This document shows positions 43,344-52,369 of a stretch of 64,000 nt of DNA, in pieces. Position 1 is the stretch's first letter. Every line of letters begins with the position of its first letter. The notes below the pieces were generated by a model. That model was not told the DNA's origin, did not search any database, and was given only the letters and a program-made list of their open reading frames with translations. This DNA is from Dysgonomonas sp. 25. GTDB taxonomy: Bacteria > Bacteroidota > Bacteroidia > Bacteroidales > Dysgonomonadaceae. The stretch is from positions 1 to 64,000 of the forward strand of contig NZ_QVMN01000001.1 in NCBI RefSeq assembly GCF_010501075.1, given 5' to 3'. The translations under genes were made by a program, and so were the position numbers.

Positions 43344-43395
43344 AACATTGTTAAGAAAGTATATTATCTTTGTATACTCTTAACAATGTTTTTTT
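43344..43395 (+). terminator. tsf terminator with a promoter box as its loop
   Basis: A 12-bp stem (43344-43355 with 43379-43390), a 2-nt bulge and a further 6 bp (43358-43363 with 43373-43378) are followed by a T tract. The 9-nt loop is TTATCTTTG. Confidence 0.85.
43365..43372 (+). promoter_or_regulatory. -7 promoter box inside the tsf terminator loop
   Basis: TATCTTTG lies 29 nt before the first start codon of the lipoprotein gene. A transcript beginning about 6 nt later would carry only the right arm of the hairpin. Confidence 0.55.
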
Positions 43396-43401
43396 ATAAT
43401 A

Positions 43402-44496
43402 ATGAAATCTTACACAAATATGAAAAGTAAATTATTCTATCTACTACTAATTATAGCTTTTGCTTTTGTTTCATGTAGCTCAGACAGAGATGAACTAGAC
43501 TATGAACCCGAAGTTGAAATTGGTGAGGGAGCGGAGAGCGAAGAAGAAAATACAGACGACAACGAAGATGCCGAAGGTGAGGAAACCGAGGAGACTGAAG
43601 AACCTGAAGAAACCGAAGAAAATGAGGAATCTAAAGATGATGATAAAAATGGATTCGGAAATGATTCGGTCTATAATGTACAATTCAATATTTCGAATCT
43701 ACCGAGTTCGACTAAAAACTCATCCATAATAGGAGAATATTATAAACGCTATATACTTCAATATGTATTGTATAAAGAGAATGGGGACACCTTATTCGCA
43801 CATGTTTCAGGGCAAGAAGTTGTTCCAGCAAATTTAGAGATTAAAAGAAAAATAACTCCCGGAAGATATACATTTGCCGTAGGCTTTACAAATCAATATC
43901 TAAGGACTTCTCGAATCTGGACGATTTCGAATTTGGAAACGGACTATTGTTATGGGCATGCGTTGACTATGGGAGGAGGAAATGTCAATCAGATATATTT
44001 CGAATCAGTTGTTATAGATGTGGATAATGATGATGAATCTCTACAGGTTTTTGATTTGAGATTACAACAGATGGGAGAGTTAATGTCCTCAATTAGATTG
44101 GATATAACAAACCTCGACTCATATAATTATCCTCAGCCCTCCACATCCGAAAATCATTTATTAGTTGGTTATAGGATCACAACAGCACATAGTGAGTTTG
44201 GCATTAAAAGTAAAGATGTTCTTAAAAAAGAAAGAACATTGCTTTCATCGCCGGGGACATCCACAACAATATCCGTTCAGCGATTAATGGATAATGGAGG
44301 AGTATGGGATTTACCTCAGATCTATGGAACGACTGACGCTAAAATTGAGTTAATCTTCATAGAGCATGGCCCTTATGTCGCGGGTGCAATAGTGAGAGCA
44401 GAAACAATATATGAAGGTGTAATAGAGAAAAATAAGAGACTTGCTTTTACAGGAAATTTGGGACAAGCTACGAATTTCACAAAAAGAGAATGGTAA
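43402..44496 (+). CDS. Acidic lipoprotein, unrecognised family
   Basis: This lipoprotein of 364 residues (or 358 from the ATG at 43420) has a lipobox FAFVSC. Residues about 30-80 are an almost unbroken Glu/Asp stretch with Glu-Thr-Glu-Glu repeats. The remaining 280 residues look beta-rich (VYNVQFNISNLPSSTKN, RRKITPG-like turns, MSSIRLDITNLDSYNY). They recall, weakly, the transthyretin-like folds of Bacteroidales fimbrial proteins of the FimB/Mfa2 type. That resemblance is only by pattern. The acidic tail after the lipid anchor could serve as a spacer or surface-export signal. It stands alone between terminators. Confidence 0.7.
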   Translation: MKSYTNMKSKLFYLLLIIAFAFVSCSSDRDELDYEPEVEIGEGAESEEENTDDNEDAEGEETEETEEPEETEENEESKDDDKNGFGNDSVYNVQFNISNLPSSTKNSSIIGEYYKRYILQYVLYKENGDTLFAHVSGQEVVPANLEIKRKITPGRYTFAVGFTNQYLRTSRIWTISNLETDYCYGHALTMGGGNVNQIYFESVVIDVDNDDESLQVFDLRLQQMGELMSSIRLDITNLDSYNYPQPSTSENHLLVGYRITTAHSEFGIKSKDVLKKERTLLSSPGTSTTISVQRLMDNGGVWDLPQIYGTTDAKIELIFIEHGPYVAGAIVRAETIYEGVIEKNKRLAFTGNLGQATNFTKREW

Positions 44497-44520
44497 TTAT
44501 TCGATAAAGATTACATATAA

Positions 44521-44549
44521 GTCATCAATATTCATTGATGACTTTTTTT
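44521..44549 (+). terminator. Terminator after the acidic lipoprotein gene
   Basis: GTCATCAAT (44521-44529) and ATTGATGAC (44534-44542) form a perfect 9-bp stem with a 4-nt loop, then seven T. Confidence 0.88.
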
Positions 44550-44553
44550 ATCT

Positions 44554-44561
44554 TATCTTTG
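44554..44561 (+). promoter_or_regulatory. -7 promoter box of the DUF3592-like gene
   Basis: TATCTTTG starts 5 nt after the preceding T tract and 34 nt before the chosen ATG at 44588. Confidence 0.6.
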
Positions 44562-44587
44562 CGAAGTACTCACATTTATTACAAACC

Positions 44588-45517
44588 ATGCAACTATTAG
44601 CGATTACCTCTTTCGGCTGGGGATTTATACTGGGTATTCTTCTTAGTATTTTTCTTGCTTTCAAAATCCGAAAGCGGATGAATTTGACTGGCTGCTTCTC
44701 AATTGGTTATATATCTCTGTTGATTTTTTTCCTTTTTGTCTTCACATTTTCCTTACTCGCCGGATTGTCGAGCATAATAGTCGATATTGTATCCATCAGA
44801 CAGGGAGAGCAATATGCTGCTAAAGTATTAGAATATAGAGAGGTACGAAGCGAAGATAGTGAAGGAAATGTCTCGGTCGATTATCGCCCGAAACTCCTTT
44901 TCGAAACAAACGAAGGAACACAGATAATTTCGGAAGCAGATTTTACAGTGGGTAATCCTCAAGAGGACGTCGAATACGAGATTTATTATTATGATAAGAC
45001 AGGAAGAATATTGCAGGCAGATACTTCTATTTTAGTCAAATTGGCTGTTTGCCTTTTCTTTGCTTTTATATTTCTTGTAGCATTCGTAGGGGTAATAAAT
45101 TATGCTTTTGGGCGCAGAATGGATAATTATTGGGCATTTGTACAAAAAATAGGAATGTCCGTTTTGTTGCCTCTTATTATGATTGCTTTTGATGCACTCT
45201 TGGTCTATGCGGCATTTTTTACGCCTCAATCGCCGGTGATAATCGGGGTAATTCTCTTTTTCATTCTGATATTGACTTTAGCAATTATGGGTTATATGAA
45301 GATGCTCTTGAAGAAGGGCTTACCCAAATGGAAGCAAAAGACTGCGACTTCGTGGTCGGCCGACTGGGATGAGGATGATGAGCCGGACGAAGATGATGAA
45401 GAGTACGATTGGGACGACGACGACGAAGATGATGATATTGATGAAGATGGTGAACAAGTAGAGCCCGAAAGTGGTTATGATAGAGGAGAAGAGAATAACT
45501 ACAACAAAAGCTATTAA
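44588..45517 (+). CDS. DUF3592-like membrane protein with acidic tail
   Basis: This 309-residue protein has about five membrane segments (roughly residues 7-27, 40-70, 150-172, 187-208 and 213-235). A soluble loop between the second and third segments (about 75-145) resembles DUF3592: AAKVLEYREVRSEDSEGNVSVDYRPKLLFET and YEIYYYDKTGRILQAD. The last 65 residues are dominated by Asp and Glu. I placed the start at 44588, because an in-frame ATG at 44441 lies inside the previous gene and upstream of the terminator and promoter. yaaA follows after 2 nt, so the two are cotranscribed. Confidence 0.75.
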   Translation: MQLLAITSFGWGFILGILLSIFLAFKIRKRMNLTGCFSIGYISLLIFFLFVFTFSLLAGLSSIIVDIVSIRQGEQYAAKVLEYREVRSEDSEGNVSVDYRPKLLFETNEGTQIISEADFTVGNPQEDVEYEIYYYDKTGRILQADTSILVKLAVCLFFAFIFLVAFVGVINYAFGRRMDNYWAFVQKIGMSVLLPLIMIAFDALLVYAAFFTPQSPVIIGVILFFILILTLAIMGYMKMLLKKGLPKWKQKTATSWSADWDEDDEPDEDDEEYDWDDDDEDDDIDEDGEQVEPESGYDRGEENNYNKSY

Positions 45518-45519
45518 TT

Positions 45520-46281
45520 ATGATAATAACACTTTCGCCAGCTAAATTGCTCGATTTTAAGACGCCCGTTCCGACTAAGAAGCATACAAACCCGTTGTAT
45601 GAAAAAGAGGCCGATTCGTTGTATCACTCTTTACAGGGAGCCTCGGCGCAAGAGATTGGTAAATTGATGAATATTAATCCACAACTGGCTTATCAGGTAT
45701 ACGAATATGTACAGGCGTTCCCGCTCAGCCGTACCCCGAAGCGTCAGGCAGTGTATGCATATAACGGTATAGCTTATAAAGGGTTAGATGCCCATACATT
45801 GAGCGAAAAAGACTTGGATTTTGCACAAAAGCATCTCGTTCACATTTCGGGGTTGTACGGAGTGCTTCGTCCGTTGGATTTAATAAAACCTTACCGTTTA
45901 GAAATGCAGATACCGTTGGTTAATGATAAAGGGAAAAATCTCTACGATTTCTGGACGGAGACTGTAAGTCGTTATATGGCAGACCAGATGCGGGCAGATG
46001 ATAATATCTGGGTAAATCTGGCCTCGAAAGAGTATAGTAAGGCAGTGAATAAGAAGTTGTTGCCTAAAGGTGCGCAGATTATTACCCCTGTCTTTAAACA
46101 AGATACAGCCAAAGGCCCTAAGCAAATTGTCGTTTATGCTAAAAAAGCCCGTGGAATGATGACGCGCTTTATCATCCAGAATAGAATAACCAATATCGAA
46201 GACCTTAAAGGTTTTGATATGGAAGGCTATTCTTTTTCGCCGAAATTATCGAAGGGCAACGAGTGGGTATTTATCAGATAA
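45520..46281 (+). CDS. yaaA: YaaA family peroxide-stress protein
   Basis: This 253-residue protein matches YaaA (UPF0246/DUF328): MIITLSPAKLLDFKTP, then ISGLYGVLRPLDLIKPYRLEM and NLASKEYSKAV. In E. coli YaaA is a DNA-binding protein that limits oxidative damage by lowering free iron under peroxide stress. The position right after the DUF3592-like gene (2-nt gap) suggests translational coupling. Confidence 0.92.
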   Translation: MIITLSPAKLLDFKTPVPTKKHTNPLYEKEADSLYHSLQGASAQEIGKLMNINPQLAYQVYEYVQAFPLSRTPKRQAVYAYNGIAYKGLDAHTLSEKDLDFAQKHLVHISGLYGVLRPLDLIKPYRLEMQIPLVNDKGKNLYDFWTETVSRYMADQMRADDNIWVNLASKEYSKAVNKKLLPKGAQIITPVFKQDTAKGPKQIVVYAKKARGMMTRFIIQNRITNIEDLKGFDMEGYSFSPKLSKGNEWVFIR

Positions 46282-46320
46282 AAATACCTAACTGATTACT
46301 CATAACTTGTAACAATTTGC

Positions 46321-46328
46321 TACCTTTG
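46321..46328 (+). promoter_or_regulatory. gpmA: -7 promoter box of gpmA
   Basis: TACCTTTG lies 41 nt before the start codon. Confidence 0.6.
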
Positions 46329-46369
46329 TGTCACCGAAAAATATCTTAAAAACTAAATTATAACATCGA

Positions 46370-47116
46370 ATGAAAAGAGTAGTATTAATACGTCACGGAG
46401 AAAGCGTTTGGAACAAAGAAAACCGCTTCACCGGATGGACAAACGTAGACCTTTCGGAACAAGGGGTACAGGAAGCTGTTAAAGCAGGTCAATTATTGAA
46501 GAAAGAAGGATATAACTTCACGTTGGCTTATACATCTTACCTGAAACGTGCAATCAAAACGTTGAACAATATCCTCGACCAAATGGATTTGGACTGGATT
46601 CCTGTTGAAAAAACATGGCGCTTGAACGAGAAGCATTATGGTATGCTTCAAGGATTGAACAAAGCTGAAACGGCTGAAAAATACGGCGACGAGCAAGTTC
46701 TCGTATGGCGTCGTAGCTACGATGTTCCGCCTGCTCCGCTCGAACCTACCGATCCGCGTTCGGCATCACAAGATCCTCGCTATGCAGATGTTCCTAAGAC
46801 ATATATCCCTGAAACAGAAGCGTTGAAGCAAACGGTAGAGCGTATCCTTCCATATTGGGAAGATAGCATTTACCCGTCGTTGATGCACCACGACGATATT
46901 ATCGTTGCAGCTCACGGAAACAGTTTGCGTGGTATCATCAAATACTTGAAAGGTATTTCGGACGAAGATATCGTAAGCTTGAACTTGCCGACAGCAGTTC
47001 CTTATGTGTTCGAATTCGATGATGATTTGAACTTCGTAAAAGACTATTTCTTAGGCGATCCTGAAGAAATCAAGAAATTGATGGATGCAGTAGCGAATCA
47101 AGGAAAGAAAAAGTAA
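46370..47116 (+). CDS. gpmA: 2,3-bisphosphoglycerate-dependent phosphoglycerate mutase
   Basis: This 248-residue protein interconverts 3- and 2-phosphoglycerate in glycolysis. The catalytic histidine is His9 in [27 protein letters not shown]. The second histidine is in [15 protein letters not shown], and [19 protein letters not shown] is the dPGM signature. The length matches the E. coli enzyme. A terminator follows. Confidence 0.96.
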   Translation: MKRVVLIRHGESVWNKENRFTGWTNVDLSEQGVQEAVKAGQLLKKEGYNFTLAYTSYLKRAIKTLNNILDQMDLDWIPVEKTWRLNEKHYGMLQGLNKAETAEKYGDEQVLVWRRSYDVPPAPLEPTDPRSASQDPRYADVPKTYIPETEALKQTVERILPYWEDSIYPSLMHHDDIIVAAHGNSLRGIIKYLKGISDEDIVSLNLPTAVPYVFEFDDDLNFVKDYFLGDPEEIKKLMDAVANQGKKK

Positions 47117-47144
47117 GACAAATATTCTTACAAAATATAGGCGG

Positions 47145-47178
47145 AAGCTGTTCCATATTTGGAGCAGCTTTTGTTTTT
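47145..47178 (+). terminator. gpmA: Terminator after gpmA
   Basis: A 10-bp stem with one G-T pair (47145-47154 with 47161-47170) is followed by a T run. Confidence 0.82.
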
Positions 47179-47248
47179 TTAACCTTTTATTTAACAATAG
47201 ACTATTTTTCCCTTCGTTTGAAAAGAATCACTATCAAAATTAAACTAC

Positions 47249-48304
47249 ATGAGTAAGCTATCTTTATTGTTCTTGTTTCTTCTTATGAATATTTCAGTCT
47301 TAGCACAAGATATTGTTTGCACTGTTTATAACATTGATGATACACCTTTAAGTAAAGTACAAGCTAAGAATCTCAAAACTGGTCGAATATGTTATTCGGA
47401 TAAAGATGGAGTAGTAAAAATAGAAGGAAATAGGACGGACACCATATCCTTTATGTTGAATGGTTATTCCCCCACAGAACTTACGATAACCAATATTTTG
47501 CACTCTCAGAATAAAATCTATTTGTTTCCGCAAATGCAATTGATGTTGTCGGAAGTAACTGTGACGCCGATAGATATATATGCAATATATGAAACGGCCG
47601 CTGCGAATCTGAAAAGAAGGCTTATCAAGAATAAGGAGCAAGCTTATAAATGCGTCGGAATAGAAAAAGAAGTAAATCTCGGAAGCATGCGAAGTACAGA
47701 ATTTCTCTTTACTGCTAATCTGAAAAAAGCAAACCCTAAAAGAGCAACGTTAAATTATACTTATTTGTTGGCGCAACTAAAGAATTTTTCTGATGCAGAA
47801 AATAGTAATATAATGCAAGGTAATAATCTCTGGATTTCTTTATTTCTTGAATATATACCAAAGAATTTTACTAAATCCGAAAAAAATTCCTTTCATATTT
47901 CCGATTCTACTATTGTAATTTATAATAAGAGCCATGATTCTGGGATTGTTTCCTATACTATTAATAGAGAAGATACTACACTGGTAGGCATGAGTCATGA
48001 GTTGATTACTCCTAAGGAAAAATATACGCGAAGGAGAACATTTAAAGCAAAGAATCTTTATCGTTTAATAACTATTCAATATGCGAAAAATAATGATGGT
48101 TATTATTTAAATAGCTTGAATGAAATACATGATATCTCCTTTTTATTGGGGAAACCTCAGAGAGAAGAACGTTTGAGATGTACTTATAAGATAGAAGCCA
48201 TTGATACAGTGATTAATGCCGATTTAAAATTTAAGCCCGATACCAAGAAACTTTACAAGATGGCAGATTATGATTCGGCAACATCTAATGATAACAGCGA
48301 TTAA
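47249..48304 (+). CDS. Exported protein with carboxypeptidase-regulatory-like domain
   Basis: This 351-residue protein has a signal peptide ending ISVLA before Gln. Residues about 22-95 form a CarboxypepD_reg-like domain (VYNIDDTPLSKVQAKNLKTG, then YSDKDGVVKI and MLSEVTVTP), as found at the N-terminus of SusC-type receptors. No barrel or plug domain follows. The remaining 250 residues are not recognised. It is presumably periplasmic or outer-membrane associated. The promoter of porW lies just after it. Confidence 0.75.
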   Translation: MSKLSLLFLFLLMNISVLAQDIVCTVYNIDDTPLSKVQAKNLKTGRICYSDKDGVVKIEGNRTDTISFMLNGYSPTELTITNILHSQNKIYLFPQMQLMLSEVTVTPIDIYAIYETAAANLKRRLIKNKEQAYKCVGIEKEVNLGSMRSTEFLFTANLKKANPKRATLNYTYLLAQLKNFSDAENSNIMQGNNLWISLFLEYIPKNFTKSEKNSFHISDSTIVIYNKSHDSGIVSYTINREDTTLVGMSHELITPKEKYTRRRTFKAKNLYRLITIQYAKNNDGYYLNSLNEIHDISFLLGKPQREERLRCTYKIEAIDTVINADLKFKPDTKKLYKMADYDSATSNDNSD

Positions 48305-48371
48305 TTTCCACTTCTTTACTATACATATAAACTCTTCTCCAACAATCCGCATATCAAAGCAATAAATTGCC

Positions 48372-48379
48372 TATTTTTG
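48372..48379 (+). promoter_or_regulatory. -7 promoter box of porW
   Basis: TATTTTTG lies 38 nt before the GTG start. Confidence 0.55.
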
Positions 48380-48417
48380 TGTTTAAATAAAGGATAAACC
48401 AAACGGCTGAAATATCC

Positions 48418-51400
48418 GTGTTGATACGAAATAGAAAGCTATATATACTAAGCATTCTGTTGCTTTTTCTGTTTATGTCGTGTTCTAACAAGAAGAATAC
48501 GGCCGTATCGCGTGCATACCATTCGCTGAATACCCGTTACAACATCTATTTCAATGCCAACGAGGCATACAAAGAAGCCTTGCAGCAAAAAATGGAGACG
48601 CAGGAAGATAACCTTTCCGAGCAGATTTATATCTATCCCTACGATCCTGATGCAATGGATAAGATATTGAGCGATTCTCTTGGAAGCAGTTTCGCTTCTT
48701 CCTCCGAGCAACAAAATGAAAAAGGAGGAGGCTTGTTGTCAAGTGTTTCTTCTTCCTTGTTCGAAGGGGGGCAAAAATCTTCCGGCTCATCCTCTTATAA
48801 TACTTCCTCATCCGGTGGAGGAGGGAGTTTTACCACAACAATAGATAAAGCCACTAAAGCTATCAAGCTGCATTCTATCACCACCAAGCCACGGCGCGAG
48901 CGCTCGAAAATGAAAAACGAGGAATATCGCGCATGGGTTCAGCAAAAGGAATTTAACCCTTTTATGAAGAATGTCTGGCTACTTCTGGGTAAAGCCGAAT
49001 TACAAAACGGCAACTACCTGCGTGCCATATCCACGTTTATGTACACCCGCAAAATATATCCCGAGAATATCGAAATGCAGGCCGAATGCCAGTTATGGAT
49101 TGCTTGTGCCTATACCGAAATGGGATGGATGTACGAGGCTGGCGACGTATTGACAAAATTGGATAAATCAGGCGAAATCCCGGAGAGCTTGAGAGGCTTA
49201 TATTCGTCTGTATATGCCAACTATCTGATGCGGGGTGACGATTACGAGAAAGCGATACCGCATTTGCAATTGGCTATAAAAAAGGAAAAGAACAGTTATC
49301 AGAAGCTCCGCATGAAATATATGCTGGGGCAATTGTACGAAAAGACAGGGGATACAGCAAATGCTTACAAAGCTTACGGAGCCGTTCAAGGATTGAATAC
49401 ACCTCACAAATTCGGTATAAATGCCCGTTTGAGCCAATTGGCGATTGATAATACCCGCCCGGTGAAGAAAGTCATTTCCGATTTGGAAAAGATGACAAAG
49501 ACATCCAAGAATGAGAATTATCTCGACCGCATCTATTATACACTCGGAAATGTATATCTGCAACAGCAAGATACAGTCAATGCGGTAGCCAATTACCATC
49601 TGGCGATAAAAGAAAGCAAATCGTCGGGCTATGATAAAACGCTGGCTCAAATCAGGTTAGGAGACTTATATTTCGATTTGCGGAAATTTGTTCCTGCACA
49701 ACCTTTTTACTCCGGAGCATTGAGCGGACTGAAAAAGACTGACAAAGATTATCCGCGTGTGTCGAAGCGTTCGGCTGTTTTAGACGAATTAGTGATACAT
49801 GTCAAAACCGTTCACGAGCAAGATAGCTTGCAACATCTGGCATCGTTGCCCGAGGCCGAGCGAATGCAGATAATAGAAGACAAGATAGCCCAAATCAAGA
49901 AGGAAGAAGAGGAAAAGAAGAAAGAAGAAGAACGCGAACAGCGGATGGAGGAACGTGAGCAGCAAATATCCTCGTGGGATGATTTCGACCGTGTAATGTT
50001 CGAAGAGCAGCAAAGTGCCACCCAAAAGGCGCCGAACCTGACGCAGCAACAGAGTGCGAATACTTCTAATTTCTATTTCTATAATCCGCAAACGGTAGAG
50101 CAAGGTAAGGCTGCCTTCAAAAAACAATGGGGAACGCGCAAGCTGGAAGACAACTGGCGCCGACGGAATAAGGAAACATCGGGATTCGACGATATGTACG
50201 CCAATACTGAACCCGAACAGCCCGAAGGGCAGGAGGGAGCTATCGTAGATCCTACTTTGCAGCCGGATAATACTCAACAGGCAACGGCGGGCAGCGGCGC
50301 GGAAGAGCAGGATATTTATAACCCTCAATACTATTTGCAGCAATTACCTTTTACCGAAGAAGCGATTACGCAATCGAATGAGCTGATAGAGAACGGCTTA
50401 TTTCAGATGGGAGGAATCTATAAAACTAAGCTCGAAGATGCAGAACTGGCTATAGATGCTTACGAAACCGATTTAAGGCGTTTCCCGTCTACACCGAATG
50501 CCGAGGAGATATACTATCAGTTGTTCCTTATCTATATGCAGCTGGATAACAGGCAAATGATGGCCTATTACAGGGACAAATTGTTATCGGAGTATGCTGG
50601 TAAGAACTATGCTATAGCCCTTTCGGATCCCAATTACGAATGGAATCTGAAACATATGCATTCGTTGCAGGATTCGCTGTATAATGCTACTTATGAGGCA
50701 TATCTCGATAGTGATATACAAACTGTGCGGGGCAATTACGAATCATTGCAATCGAAATACCCGTTTGCGAACCTGATGCCTAAGTTTATGTTCCTCAATG
50801 CATTGACATACGCACAGACAAAAGATGCAGGAGGACTAAAAACGAATCTCGAAAAATTAGTTGCCGATTATCCCGATGCCGATGTTACCCCAATGGCACA
50901 GGGAATACTGGATAATATCCGCGACGGACGGGTATTACTATCCGACGGAACGCCTATTCGCGGAATGAAATGGGATATCCCTTACGAGGGCGAAGATGGT
51001 GAAGGAATAGTCGATATTAATCAGGTGCAGTTTGCCGATAATCTGGAAGTACCTTATATGCTCCTTTTGTTCTACCGTGCAAACTCGATAGATCGTAACG
51101 AACTGTTGTATCAGGTTGCCGACTATAATTTCTCGAATTATATAGTGCAGACTTTCGATTTGAATTTCGAGCAAGATCTGCCGCTCGAGATGCTGCAAAT
51201 AAAAGGTTTCGAACAGTATGCCAATGTCCGTTCATACATCAATAAGGCCTTCCTGCCCGAAGGTTTGGCACATAAATTAGATCCGTCTATTCTGATGGTT
51301 CCCGTTTCGGAAGAAAACTCCCGTTTGCTTCTTCGCAAGGGCATAGACGAATATATTACATTCTACAAAGACGCCTTTGTTAACCAGACGCCGCAGTTGG

Positions 51401-52233
51401 TTGCTTATTGGGCGGGAGAAAACTCTCTTGTAGATGCCTATACGGATGAAGACTTATTGGCAGATATACCGGTTACGGACGATAAAAAAGATTTGACGAG
51501 TGCCACTCCGGATAAAAAGCCGGAAACGACTGAGCCTATCCGTCAGCCGGAACGCGAAGTTGTTCCGCGCGAAGATATTCGAAGTAATGTAGAAAAACAG
51601 CAGCAAGAGCGTCCTGTTCAAAACGGACAAACTCCTGTGAGCGGACAAGACGGGCAATACAATACCGAGATAAAGGCAAGCGATATCATGTCGAAAGATC
51701 AGATAGATCTTATTTCATCGGCAAGTGATATTGCCGAAAATCCTGTGGATGGATTGAAAGGCTTATTCTCTAAGTATAAGGATAATAAAAAGCTCACCAA
51801 GGAAGAGAAAGAAGAATTGAAAGAAGAACGCCGCTTACAAAAAGAACGAGAGAAAGAACTGAAAGCGATAGAAAAAGCCCGTCAGGATTCTATACAACAT
51901 GTGGAGAAAGCAGTGCAGGATTCCATCAAGCAAGTGGAAAGAGCAAAAATAGAAGAGCAAAAACGCATAGAGGAAGAAAAAGCACGCATAGAACGTGAAA
52001 AGATAGAAGCCCAGAAAGCGAAAGAGCGTGAACGCGAACAAGCGCGTCAGCAGAAAGAAACCGAGCGGAAAGAGAAAGCTCGTCAGCAGGAAGAACGCCG
52101 TAAAAATCAGGACAAAGAGAGAGAAGAACGTCGTAAAGCTCAAGTGAAAGCACAGGAAGAAAAACGAAAGGCGCAGGAGAAAGCCCGAAAAGAGAAAGAA
52201 AAGGAAGCCAAAGAGCGGCGGAAAAGAAAATAA
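48418..52233 (+). CDS. porW: PorW/SprE-like T9SS lipoprotein with TPR repeats
   Basis: This 1271-residue protein has a lipobox (FLFMSC, Cys22) followed by SNKKNTAVSRAYHSLNTRYNIYFNANEAY, a hallmark of PorW (Porphyromonas) and SprE (Flavobacterium), outer-membrane lipoproteins needed for type IX secretion. TPR-like helical repeats fill about residues 180-480 and 640-860. A charged coiled segment interrupts them (about 475-530), and the last 140 residues are an extremely basic and acidic Lys/Glu/Arg coiled coil. The start is GTG at 48418 or TTG at 48421. It lies 14 kb from sprA and is transcribed in the same direction. Confidence 0.86.
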   Translation: MLIRNRKLYILSILLLFLFMSCSNKKNTAVSRAYHSLNTRYNIYFNANEAYKEALQQKMETQEDNLSEQIYIYPYDPDAMDKILSDSLGSSFASSSEQQNEKGGGLLSSVSSSLFEGGQKSSGSSSYNTSSSGGGGSFTTTIDKATKAIKLHSITTKPRRERSKMKNEEYRAWVQQKEFNPFMKNVWLLLGKAELQNGNYLRAISTFMYTRKIYPENIEMQAECQLWIACAYTEMGWMYEAGDVLTKLDKSGEIPESLRGLYSSVYANYLMRGDDYEKAIPHLQLAIKKEKNSYQKLRMKYMLGQLYEKTGDTANAYKAYGAVQGLNTPHKFGINARLSQLAIDNTRPVKKVISDLEKMTKTSKNENYLDRIYYTLGNVYLQQQDTVNAVANYHLAIKESKSSGYDKTLAQIRLGDLYFDLRKFVPAQPFYSGALSGLKKTDKDYPRVSKRSAVLDELVIHVKTVHEQDSLQHLASLPEAERMQIIEDKIAQIKKEEEEKKKEEEREQRMEEREQQISSWDDFDRVMFEEQQSATQKAPNLTQQQSANTSNFYFYNPQTVEQGKAAFKKQWGTRKLEDNWRRRNKETSGFDDMYANTEPEQPEGQEGAIVDPTLQPDNTQQATAGSGAEEQDIYNPQYYLQQLPFTEEAITQSNELIENGLFQMGGIYKTKLEDAELAIDAYETDLRRFPSTPNAEEIYYQLFLIYMQLDNRQMMAYYRDKLLSEYAGKNYAIALSDPNYEWNLKHMHSLQDSLYNATYEAYLDSDIQTVRGNYESLQSKYPFANLMPKFMFLNALTYAQTKDAGGLKTNLEKLVADYPDADVTPMAQGILDNIRDGRVLLSDGTPIRGMKWDIPYEGEDGEGIVDINQVQFADNLEVPYMLLLFYRANSIDRNELLYQVADYNFSNYIVQTFDLNFEQDLPLEMLQIKGFEQYANVRSYINKAFLPEGLAHKLDPSILMVPVSEENSRLLLRKGIDEYITFYKDAFVNQTPQLVAYWAGENSLVDAYTDEDLLADIPVTDDKKDLTSATPDKKPETTEPIRQPEREVVPREDIRSNVEKQQQERPVQNGQTPVSGQDGQYNTEIKASDIMSKDQIDLISSASDIAENPVDGLKGLFSKYKDNKKLTKEEKEELKEERRLQKEREKELKAIEKARQDSIQHVEKAVQDSIKQVERAKIEEQKRIEEEKARIEREKIEAQKAKEREREQARQQKETERKEKARQQEERRKNQDKEREERRKAQVKAQEEKRKAQEKARKEKEKEAKERRKRK

Positions 52234-52369
52234 TATTTTTATAGCTGATTATGTGCTGATTGACTTAGAAATGGTGAAAAATAGGTCAATTATTGCTCCT
52301 ATACAAAAAAAAATCATTAATTTGCACTTGGAATTAATAACCTTATATACCAAATTAATTGAACCTAAG

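Noticed and set aside
44441-44587. Upstream start for the DUF3592-like gene
   Set aside because: It would overlap the previous gene and span its terminator and the local promoter; the ATG at 44588 fits the membrane-protein start.
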